The notes beneath the pieces were generated by a model. The model was not told the origin of the DNA and did not search any database. It was given only the letters and a program-made list of their open reading frames with translations. Below, piece by piece: positions 1 to 5,237 of a stretch of DNA of 5,237 bases (its first letter is position 1; each line of letters starts with the position of its first letter). The position numbers and the translations under genes were made by a program. The DNA comes from an uncultured Alphaproteobacteria bacterium (GTDB lineage: Bacteria; Pseudomonadota; Alphaproteobacteria; RF32; CAG-239), in contig USCF01000089.1 of NCBI GenBank assembly GCA_900553115.1, positions 1 to 5,237 of the forward strand, read 5' to 3'.

Positions 1-278
1 CATATACTTGGCGGAATGGAAAAATAAATACAGACGCTGAAAATCCTGTAATCACTTATTGCGCTGATGTTAAAGAAGATATTATGCCATCATATTTTGT
101 TACGGTATTGATTGACAGACTGGCTCGGGATTTAATTATTCCGGTAACAGGAAAACACGATGAATACAGAACATTTGATGCCATTTATCAATCTACTTTA
201 ACAACGGCCAAAAATATAGACGCACAATCTAAAACCGCTTCCAGAATTAAATTTTTTCCAGCTTTGGGGGTTAGATGA
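1..278 (+). CDS. Tail tubular protein A / head-tail adaptor (T7 gp11-like), 3' end only
   Basis: This is the C-terminal part of a gene that enters from the left edge. The frame is open from base 3 (91 visible residues) and stops at TGA 276-278. The first ATG (base 84) is internal, because in-frame coding continues upstream of it (YTWRNGKIN, then a stretch around ENPVITYCADV). The visible pattern is typical of gp11-type adaptors: a helix with LIDRLARDLIIPVTG (residues 36-50 of the visible part), then an aromatic/Ala-rich helix, then AKNIDAQ (69-75) and an Arg-containing tail ending in GVR. In T7 this protein (196 aa) forms a ring between the portal and the nozzle and completes the tail after DNA packaging. 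Its place directly before a nozzle-like gene, with an ATGA overlap, supports the call. The N-terminal half is outside the window, so the family call rests on the C-terminal third or half. Confidence 0.75.
   Translation, partial: YTWRNGKINTDAENPVITYCADVKEDIMPSYFVTVLIDRLARDLIIPVTGKHDEYRTFDAIYQSTLTTAKNIDAQSKTASRIKFFPALGVR
266..277 (+). promoter_or_regulatory. G5-type ribosome binding site and ATGA stop-start overlap before the nozzle gene
   Basis: A GGGGG tract (266-270) lies 4 bases before the ATG at 275-277. That is short spacing for a Shine-Dalgarno site and lacks the usual GGAGG. The ATG overlaps the TGA of the upstream gene (276-278), so ribosomes ending the adaptor gene probably reinitiate on the nozzle gene. 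Coupling is inferred from the overlap. Confidence 0.5.
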
Positions 279-2335
279 GAAAACAGCCGCAAACACAATA
301 TTCTTTTTCTGCCGGACAATTAGATCAATCTATGATTGCCAGAGCTGATATTGAGCATTATTTAAAAGGTGCGCTTGAATTGACAAATGTTGTATGCTTG
401 CCGACCGGCGGAGTAACTCTGCGCGGCGGTTTAGTGCAAGATTTCAGCGTTACCGATAGTCCAATCCGTTTAGGCAGCTTTGAGGTCAGTCCTCAAGAGG
501 GTTTTTTACTTATCTTTCGGGATAGAGGTTTATTAGTCCGTTCTAAAGATAAAACACTAGCCGAAAAATCAACACCATATGACGGTGCTGATTTGCGTGA
601 TTTAGATTTGAACCAGAAAATGGACACTTTAATTATTACCTCTAAATCATACGAGTTCAAGGAATTGCTAAGACAAGGCGATAATTCTTCATGGAGCTTT
701 GGTAGTATATCGCTGAAAAATGCCCCTAAAATGACCTTTAATAACACAACCGGCGGAAAAAACGATGTTCAACAAATAAAATTTAAAAATTTTACAGCCG
801 GCGACACTATCCGTATTTCTTTAGACGGTGCTAAAAGTCTTTCCGTTGAATACAATGCTTCTGCTACAGTTACCGCAGACAATATAAAAAATGCAATTAA
901 CGGACTAGAAACGGTTGATAAAGCAAAAGGAGGCTGCACGGTTTCGGTTGTTACTACAAATTGTTTTCAGATAGAATTTGTTGGAACTGACGGCAAGCAG
1001 GATAAACCAGACCTTATTGTTGCCATAGAAGAACAAAACTCAACAGCAGCACAATGTATTGTTAAATGTATTCAGGAGGGAGAAGTTCCGTTAGAAGATC
1101 TTTGGAGTAAAACACGCGGTTATCCATATTCTAGCTGCCATTATCAAGGACGGCTATTTATGGGCGGAAGCTACGCTGTGCCGTATCAAGTAAATGGTTC
1201 AATGACAAATAATCAATATACTTTCAAGACCACATCAGAAAATTTGGACGATGAAGCTGTTGAAATTCCTGCAGATGCTGACGGCTCTTGCGAAATTCGC
1301 CGCGTTTACGCTATGGAACGTCTTTTTTTACTGACTAATAAAGGCGTATTTGCCATTAAAGACATACCTATTAAACCAGGAGCTTCAAGTGAAAAACAAA
1401 GCGATGTGCCTTGCGCCCCGGTACGACCGAAAGAAATTGACAGTTCTATGATTTATATTACACAAAATTCTGAGGGTGTAAATCAGACTGTTGCCAGCTT
1501 GACCTACACTTATGAAAACGAAAAATATAAATCTGATGATTTGGCTTATCTAGCTCCTTCGGTTATGCGGACGCCTATTGCTATGGATGTGCGCCGCTCT
1601 ATTAAAAGAAACCACGCTACCTATTTGTTTGTAGTCAATGCCGACGGCTCGCTTGCTGTTTTAAACTCTAAACAAAGCCAAGGGTTAAATGGCTGGAGTG
1701 TTTGCTATACGCCAAACGGCAAATTTTTAGACACTTGCGTCATCAATGATGTGAGTTATTTTGCCATTGAACGGACAATCAATGGTAAAAAACGATACTT
1801 TATAGAACATTGGGACGACAACGCCCATTTGGATATGGGGCTATATCTTTATTCCGACACGGCAAAAAATGTTTGGACTGATAACAAACTAAGCATTTTT
1901 AACAATCAAACTGTTGGAATTTATGCGGACGGCTTGCCTTATGGCGAGGTTAAAGTTGAAAATAACACTATAGAATTAAACGTTTCTGTAAAACAGATTG
2001 AAGTGGGGCTTCCTTTTGATTGGGCTGCTGAAACAATGCCGGCTGTTGTTGAAACAGATGATTACTCGCTTGTGGGACACAGCTATAGAGTACCGGTTGT
2101 TTCGGTTCGTTTTATGGACACAGCCGGAGCATTTATCAATGGCCAACAGGTTTGCAACCGTTATTTTGGACGAGATTCTTGGGATAAAGAAACCACTTTG
2201 ATTAACGGGGTTAAAACGGTTCGGCAGCTTGGTTGGTTTAACGACAGTAAAGGGAAAGAAGCAACCGTTAGAATTACCGGCTCATCACTTCAGCCGGCAA
2301 CAATTTTATCGGCAACAATGGAGGTAGTTTACTAA
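275..2335 (+). CDS. Tail nozzle protein / tail tubular protein B (T7 gp12-like)
   Basis: The product is 686 aa (T7 gp12 is 794 aa) and probably forms the distal tail tube through which DNA and ejection proteins leave the particle. The N-terminus has the pattern common to podovirus nozzle proteins: FSAGQLDQSMIARADIEHY (11-29), then NVVCLPTGGVTLRGGL (38-53), equivalent to the usual 'FSgGelsp..~gR.D...Y......N..v.p.GG...RpG' motif. Next comes a beta-rich insert at about 166-250, then W..TRGYPYSSCHYQGRLFMGGS (277-299), which matches the family's 'W...rGyP....f...RL.fgGt' block. Further family-like blocks are YFIEHWDDNAHLDMG (508-522), with a conserved Glu and Asp, and VGIYADGLPYGEV (547-559), followed by IEVGLPFDW (575-583). 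There is no signal peptide or membrane segment. Eleven cysteines is a high count, and four of them fall between residues 221 and 265. The start at 275 is chosen because it overlaps the upstream stop and places the FSAG motif at the N-terminus. The next gene follows with a TAATG overlap. I am confident of the structural class and less so of exact homology to gp12. Confidence 0.8.
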   Translation: MRKQPQTQYSFSAGQLDQSMIARADIEHYLKGALELTNVVCLPTGGVTLRGGLVQDFSVTDSPIRLGSFEVSPQEGFLLIFRDRGLLVRSKDKTLAEKSTPYDGADLRDLDLNQKMDTLIITSKSYEFKELLRQGDNSSWSFGSISLKNAPKMTFNNTTGGKNDVQQIKFKNFTAGDTIRISLDGAKSLSVEYNASATVTADNIKNAINGLETVDKAKGGCTVSVVTTNCFQIEFVGTDGKQDKPDLIVAIEEQNSTAAQCIVKCIQEGEVPLEDLWSKTRGYPYSSCHYQGRLFMGGSYAVPYQVNGSMTNNQYTFKTTSENLDDEAVEIPADADGSCEIRRVYAMERLFLLTNKGVFAIKDIPIKPGASSEKQSDVPCAPVRPKEIDSSMIYITQNSEGVNQTVASLTYTYENEKYKSDDLAYLAPSVMRTPIAMDVRRSIKRNHATYLFVVNADGSLAVLNSKQSQGLNGWSVCYTPNGKFLDTCVINDVSYFAIERTINGKKRYFIEHWDDNAHLDMGLYLYSDTAKNVWTDNKLSIFNNQTVGIYADGLPYGEVKVENNTIELNVSVKQIEVGLPFDWAAETMPAVVETDDYSLVGHSYRVPVVSVRFMDTAGAFINGQQVCNRYFGRDSWDKETTLINGVKTVRQLGWFNDSKGKEATVRITGSSLQPATILSATMEVVY
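770..1024 (+). other. Beta-sandwich-like domain inserted in the nozzle protein (residues about 166-250)
   Basis: Between the N-terminal nozzle block and the RGYP/RLFMGG block lies a segment with the pattern QQIKFKNFTAGDTIRISLDG, a second strand ending in YNASA (193-197), a helix IKNAINGL (204-211), a strand after GGCTVSVV (219-226), and FQIEFVGTDG (231-240). This order (strand, strand with YNASA, helix with 'aL..L', 'V.V', 'f.i.F.G') resembles a repeat I recall from large secreted bacterial proteins and from some phage tail proteins ('f.l.f.G..t..i.YnAsa..v..aL..L....v.V.......v.F.G'). The match is from memory. The borders are approximate. Confidence 0.5.
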
Positions 2336-2337
2336 TG
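2320..2337 (+). promoter_or_regulatory. Strong ribosome binding site and TAATG overlap before the gp14-like gene
   Basis: GGAGGT at 2320-2325 lies 9 bases before the ATG at 2335-2337. It is the best match to the anti-Shine-Dalgarno sequence in the window. The ATG shares its first A with the TAA stop (2333-2335) of the nozzle gene. The stronger site fits a small virion protein that may be needed in more copies than its neighbours, though that is inference. Confidence 0.7.
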
Positions 2338-2808
2338 GGAGCAACAGCGGCAGTAGTTACGACAGCAGCAATTTTGGGCGCAGGAAGCGCATATATGGAG
2401 GGAAAAAGCCAGCGCGACCAAATTAAGCAGCAATATAAAGTTGACGAATACAATTCGCAAATGGAAAAAATAGAAACAGAAGTTGATTTAGCAAGACAAG
2501 AAAAAGAATTGCAAAAACAGCTTGCCGAAAGTATGGCAACTCAAAATAATTTATTCGGTGCAGCCGGCTTAAATCCAAACGAAGGAAGTGCCGCAAATTT
2601 GCTTACCGGAGCGTTTAAGCAAGGGCAAGATGAAACGCGCACACTGAAAGCTCAAGAAGAATATGCACAAAACAAATACATTACAACATCGGCAATTCGC
2701 CGGAAAAACTTCAATAAAAATATGAAAAATAACGCCATATCTACCACTTTGAATACTATTTCTGGTGGTGTTAATGGCGGTATGGCCGGTTACAGCGCGA
2801 TGAAGTGA
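2335..2808 (+). CDS. Small internal virion protein (T7 gp14-like)
   Basis: The product is 157 aa (T7 gp14 is 196 aa). It opens with a hydrophobic Ala/Gly/Val stretch at residues 2-20 (TAAVVTTAAILGAGSAYM). A long charged, Gln/Glu/Lys-rich helix, probably a coiled coil, covers about 23-70. A turn with FGAAGLNPNEGSAANLL (74-90) resembles the 'aasG....sGS...lL' segment usual in this protein class. A second helix rich in Ala, Gln and Arg follows (about 95-130), and the tail is Gly-rich and weakly hydrophobic, SGGVNGGMAGYSAM (143-156). It has no cysteine. Size, the hydrophobic ends flanking helices, and its place between nozzle and large internal proteins all point to gp14. In the T7 model gp14 is ejected first and forms a pore in the outer membrane. 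Sequence identity across this family is low, so function is inferred largely from architecture and context. Confidence 0.7.
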   Translation: MGATAAVVTTAAILGAGSAYMEGKSQRDQIKQQYKVDEYNSQMEKIETEVDLARQEKELQKQLAESMATQNNLFGAAGLNPNEGSAANLLTGAFKQGQDETRTLKAQEEYAQNKYITTSAIRRKNFNKNMKNNAISTTLNTISGGVNGGMAGYSAMK

Positions 2809-2819
2809 GGGTTGAAATG
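2807..2819 (+). promoter_or_regulatory. Ribosome binding site that decides the gp15-like start
   Basis: GAGGG at 2807-2811 lies 5 bases before the ATG at 2817-2819 and overlaps the TGA stop (2806-2808) of the gp14-like gene. The alternative GTG at 2805 would contain part of this motif within its own coding sequence and has no purine-rich site upstream (the preceding bases are tacagcgcgatgaa). This favours ATG 2817 as the start. Confidence 0.65.
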
Positions 2820-4796
2820 AATGATTTACCTAAAATAAATATTTCAGGGCAATTTACCAGCGGTTTTGGAGCTGTTGGGAGTCGCTTTCAGGCTCGCAAT
2901 GATTTAAGGGCTTCAGGAATCGGCGAAGGTATGCGCCGCTTGCTTTATGTCGGAACGACTGCAGCCGAGGAATATAAAAAAAACAAAGAAAATGATCCTG
3001 CAGTAAAAGAATATTGGATTAAACAAAAAAGACTTATCAACGAAACATTTGCCTTAAATGGCAAAGAAAACCAAACTAACCCGGAAGCATTTAAGCAACG
3101 GGCCGCAAAAGATAAAGAAAAGTTGATGAAAAATGTTCCTGAAGACAAAAAGGAAAAGTTCTCTCTTTTGTATGAAGATTTAATGAATGGTTACAATCAA
3201 ACGGTTACGGTTAATAGAATTAACCTTGATTATAACCGACAATTTGAAACATTCAGTCAAGAAGCTGACGACCTGTGCCGCCAAGCCTACAATGCAACGT
3301 TAAACGGCGACCAGCAGGGCTATATTGACGCCGCAAGAAAATGGCAAGAAAATGAAGAATTTATGTATAATCACGGTTTTATTTCTATCAATCAAAAAGT
3401 AAACCGCTTGAAAAATTTTACAGACGGTGCACTAATTCAGCAAAATTTAGGTAACGCGCGTCAGTTGTTCGGAAATTCCGAACAATTAAACGGCTATCTG
3501 CAAAAGATAGAAAAATCAAATTCTTATACGCCGGAACAAAAGACCAGCATTAAGAATAACATTCTTTCGGAGTATAATACTTGGGAGGCAGCAAACAGAG
3601 TTGCCGCAAAAGATACTATAAAAACGGCTGATTTTGGTATTAAAGCCTATGCTATGGGGCTTGAGCCGGATAGTTTTGATTTTGAAAAAACAATGGAAGA
3701 TTTAAAATCGTATGGACAGACGGATAAAGCTGCCGCCTTACAAAAAGCCTATAATGACCGAAAAGAATTTGAAACATTCGCCCAGATGTCACCGGTACAA
3801 ATGAGCCAGGAAATTGCTTTGATGAAAAAATCGGCGGCAACAGAAGCTGATTTAAGCAAATTAAAAACTTATGAAAATCTAGCGGAAAACGCACAAAAAG
3901 AAATTACTGCCGACCCATTATCATTTGCTGTAAGTCACGGGGTTATCAGCGATGCCGGTATTGATTTTGAAAATCCGCAAAGTATTCAGCACCGTCGGCA
4001 AAATGCTTTGCTTATTCAGGAAAAATACGGACTTGATTATGCTCCGGTCGTTACTCAAAATGAAATAAAAAGTATCTCACGAACCCTGCAAAATGCTGAT
4101 ACTGAAACTAAAGCCGCAATTATTGGAACGCTTCAGCAGCAATTCGGAGATGATTCTGGCCAGATTTTTCAAAAAATATCAGATGAAGCTCCAGAGCTTG
4201 CTGTTGCGGCAAAAGTTTATGCTAGAAATCCGCAAGCCGCACATCATATTTTGACCGGAATGGACATCTCCGGAAACGAAAAAGAATTTACGCCGAGCAA
4301 TAATATTGACTTGCAAAATGCGCTTGGAAAAATAGACCAAGCGTTAAGCAATATGGACACGGAAGATGTGGCTAAAGTTAAAGCCGCTGTCAAGGCTAAT
4401 ATGGCCTACCAAAACAAGAAAAATAATATTTTCGGCGATGGTCAGGCTTTAAGTTTTGATAAAACGAAAACGGCTGAAGACGCTATAACAGAAGTTTTAG
4501 GCGGAAAGATTGTCAAAATGGATTTTGATGACGGTAGCTGGTGGGGCGGTTCTTATAACGTTCTTTTGCCTGAAAATGTTACTCAAGATGAGTTTGAAGA
4601 CTGGATAGATAAAATTTCTGACAATGACATCGGCAATGTTTATGCTGGCGATAAAAAAGCTTCTGCTAAGGACATTAAACGGCTCGGCGTATTTTCATAC
4701 GATGATGACGGCAGTTATACCGTTAGCATTAACGGCGAACACCTACGCCGAGCAAACGGAGAAATTTTTACACTCACTTATGGGGGTAAAAAATGA
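2817..4796 (+). CDS. Large internal virion protein (T7 gp15-like)
   Basis: From ATG 2817 the product is 659 aa (T7 gp15 is 747 aa). Using the GTG at 2805 would add four residues (MRVE). A polar, Gly-rich N-terminus (1-35) leads into a largely alpha-helical, Lys/Glu/Gln-rich body (about 36-365) with no signal peptide or membrane segment and a single cysteine (153). From about 366 there is a pattern I recognise from podovirus internal proteins: DPLSFAVSHGVI (366-377), then a conserved Arg/Tyr-Gly region (HRRQNALLIQEKYGLDYAP, 392-410), a helix before FGDDSGQIF (443-451), PELAVAAKVYARNPQAAHHIL (459-479), then G(M)DISG. The C-terminus (about 560-659) is beta-rich, with VLGGKIVKMDFDDG, a WWGG turn (574-577), VLLPENVTQDEFEDWI (592-607) and an ending NGEIFTLTYGG. 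In T7, gp15 joins gp16 in the periplasmic channel of the ejection machine. The gene overlaps the next by ATGA, and gp14- and gp16-like genes flank it. The gp15 role is inferred from order and family pattern, and the exact function is untested. Confidence 0.7.
   Translation: MNDLPKINISGQFTSGFGAVGSRFQARNDLRASGIGEGMRRLLYVGTTAAEEYKKNKENDPAVKEYWIKQKRLINETFALNGKENQTNPEAFKQRAAKDKEKLMKNVPEDKKEKFSLLYEDLMNGYNQTVTVNRINLDYNRQFETFSQEADDLCRQAYNATLNGDQQGYIDAARKWQENEEFMYNHGFISINQKVNRLKNFTDGALIQQNLGNARQLFGNSEQLNGYLQKIEKSNSYTPEQKTSIKNNILSEYNTWEAANRVAAKDTIKTADFGIKAYAMGLEPDSFDFEKTMEDLKSYGQTDKAAALQKAYNDRKEFETFAQMSPVQMSQEIALMKKSAATEADLSKLKTYENLAENAQKEITADPLSFAVSHGVISDAGIDFENPQSIQHRRQNALLIQEKYGLDYAPVVTQNEIKSISRTLQNADTETKAAIIGTLQQQFGDDSGQIFQKISDEAPELAVAAKVYARNPQAAHHILTGMDISGNEKEFTPSNNIDLQNALGKIDQALSNMDTEDVAKVKAAVKANMAYQNKKNNIFGDGQALSFDKTKTAEDAITEVLGGKIVKMDFDDGSWWGGSYNVLLPENVTQDEFEDWIDKISDNDIGNVYAGDKKASAKDIKRLGVFSYDDDGSYTVSINGEHLRRANGEIFTLTYGGKK
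4782..4795 (+). promoter_or_regulatory. G5-type ribosome binding site and ATGA overlap before the gp16-like gene
   Basis: GGGGG at 4782-4786 lies 6 bases before the ATG at 4793-4795, which overlaps the TGA (4794-4796) of the gp15-like gene. The layout repeats the one at the adaptor-nozzle junction (G5 tract plus ATGA). Translational coupling is likely. Confidence 0.5.
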
Positions 4797-5237
4797 GTTT
4801 ATTTGGAAAGAAAAGAAACTATGACACGCATTTTGCGCCGAAAGTTGATGAAAAAAATGCCGAAGATTTAAGCAAAACATTCAACGAAAGTTTTATGGAC
4901 GAGTGGCATTATCAAACATACACCGGAAACAGCTATTCAAAAACAAATAATTTGCACGATGAATACGAAAAGGAAATTGAAGAAATCAAAAGACAAACCG
5001 GTAAGGAGTTAAAAAATCCTTATCATTCGGCCTTTGAAGATTTTTTAGTTGAAGATGTAGCTTTTGGTTTGTGGGACGAACTTGTCAAAAATCCATTTTC
5101 AACAGATTATGATTACTATGACCGCCGTGAACAAGAGCGTTTGCAAAAACGAATCAATAAATATCAAAAAGACTTGGAAAAACTCCGAAAGGATTTTCCT
5201 GATTTAAAGTTCCGCGATGAAGAAACAATTAAAGAAG
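4793..5237 (+). CDS. Large internal virion protein (T7 gp16-like), 5' end only
   Basis: The frame opens at ATG 4793 and stays open for 148 codons to the right edge, with no stop. The N-terminus is MSLFGKKRNYDTHFAPKV, followed by an acidic, aromatic region. Residues 54-80 carry LHDEYEKEIEEIKRQTGKEL followed by KNPYHSA. This matches a segment common near the start of very large podovirus internal proteins ('..ay...i..i...tG..l.NP'). A tryptophan-containing helix (about 81-100) is followed by a charged, coiled-coil-like stretch (RREQERLQKRINKYQKDLEK, 111-130). In T7, gp16 (1318 aa) has a transglycosylase domain at its N-terminus and spans the inner membrane during ejection. I see no lytic transglycosylase motif (catalytic Glu in an 'ESG' context, or 'GLMQ') in these 148 residues, so any wall-cutting domain must lie further downstream or in another gene. 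The call rests on position, the NPY-type motif and charge pattern. Confidence 0.65.
   Translation, partial: MSLFGKKRNYDTHFAPKVDEKNAEDLSKTFNESFMDEWHYQTYTGNSYSKTNNLHDEYEKEIEEIKRQTGKELKNPYHSAFEDFLVEDVAFGLWDELVKNPFSTDYDYYDRREQERLQKRINKYQKDLEKLRKDFPDLKFRDEETIKE

Noticed and set aside
84..278. A separate 64-residue gene starting at ATG 84
   Set aside because: The same frame is open to the left edge with family-like residues upstream, so ATG 84 is an internal methionine of the adaptor protein.
493..747. Minus-strand open frame of 84 codons inside the nozzle gene
   Set aside because: It lies opposite a well-supported coding frame, has no ribosome site and no recognisable protein pattern. It is a shadow of the nozzle gene.
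1998..2201. Plus-strand frame of 67 codons within the nozzle gene in another phase
   Set aside because: It overlaps the conserved C-terminal part of the nozzle protein, and its composition is that of an out-of-frame translation. There is no start signal.
2945..3148. Minus-strand frame with hydrophobic, Phe/Ser/Leu-rich translation, which could look like a small membrane protein
   Set aside because: The hydrophobic look is expected when a Lys/Glu-rich sequence is read on the opposite strand. The sense frame is the gp15-like gene.
3652..3894. Minus-strand frame of 80 codons inside the gp15-like gene
   Set aside because: Same reason: an antisense reading of a Lys/Glu-rich helical region, with no ribosome site or family pattern.
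309..3955. Frequent GCCGG words scattered across the window, considered as a recognition or uptake repeat
   Set aside because: Many fall on Ala-Gly or similar codon pairs, or out of phase in coding sequence, without fixed spacing, flanks or orientation. They look like codon preference.
4624..4824. Plus-strand frame of 66 codons spanning the gp15-gp16 junction
   Set aside because: It is out of phase with both flanking genes and has no ribosome site. The ATGA overlap explains the junction fully.
1..5237. Alternative genetic code in a gut-type phage (TAG or TGA read as sense)
   Set aside because: The genes end at TGA or TAA exactly where the next gene starts, and none needs an in-frame TAG or TGA to stay open. 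The standard code suffices.

Overview
This window is a compact stretch of a double-stranded DNA tail phage or prophage of the short-tailed (podovirus, T7-like) kind. It holds five consecutive plus-strand genes with almost no intergenic space. The order matches the tail and internal-virion module of T7: a gp11-like adaptor/tail tubular protein A (3' end only), a gp12-like nozzle/tail tubular protein B, a gp14-like small internal virion protein, a gp15-like large internal virion protein, and the 5' end of a gp16-like internal virion protein that runs off the right edge. Assignments rest on gene order, sizes and recognisable sequence patterns. No database search was possible, and the proteins are clearly far from T7 itself.

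Layout: 1-278 is the end of the adaptor gene. 275-2335 is the nozzle gene, which seems to carry an extra beta-rich domain of about 85 residues (roughly 770-1024). 2335-2808 is the gp14-like gene. 2817-4796 is the gp15-like gene; I prefer the ATG at 2817 over the GTG at 2805. 4793-5237 is the start of the gp16-like gene. Junctions are ATGA, TAATG, a gap of 8 bases, and ATGA, so the block is probably translated from one polycistronic late message with translational coupling. I see no promoter, terminator, tRNA, repeat array or insertion sequence, and there is no non-coding stretch of any length.

How the genes work together: the adaptor ring and the nozzle form the tail tube below the portal. 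In the T7 model, the gp14, gp15 and gp16 proteins are stored inside the capsid and are ejected through that tube to build a channel across the Gram-negative envelope, through which the genome enters. A gp14/15/16-type set therefore points to a Gram-negative host. The DNA is AT-rich (around 40% GC by eye), with standard stop codons (TGA and TAA in use). That would fit an AT-rich proteobacterial or similar gut or environmental host, but the host cannot be named from this sequence. The window looks like an ordinary though divergent virion module. I do not see evidence for a new defence or mobile system; the most noteworthy item is the extra domain in the nozzle protein.
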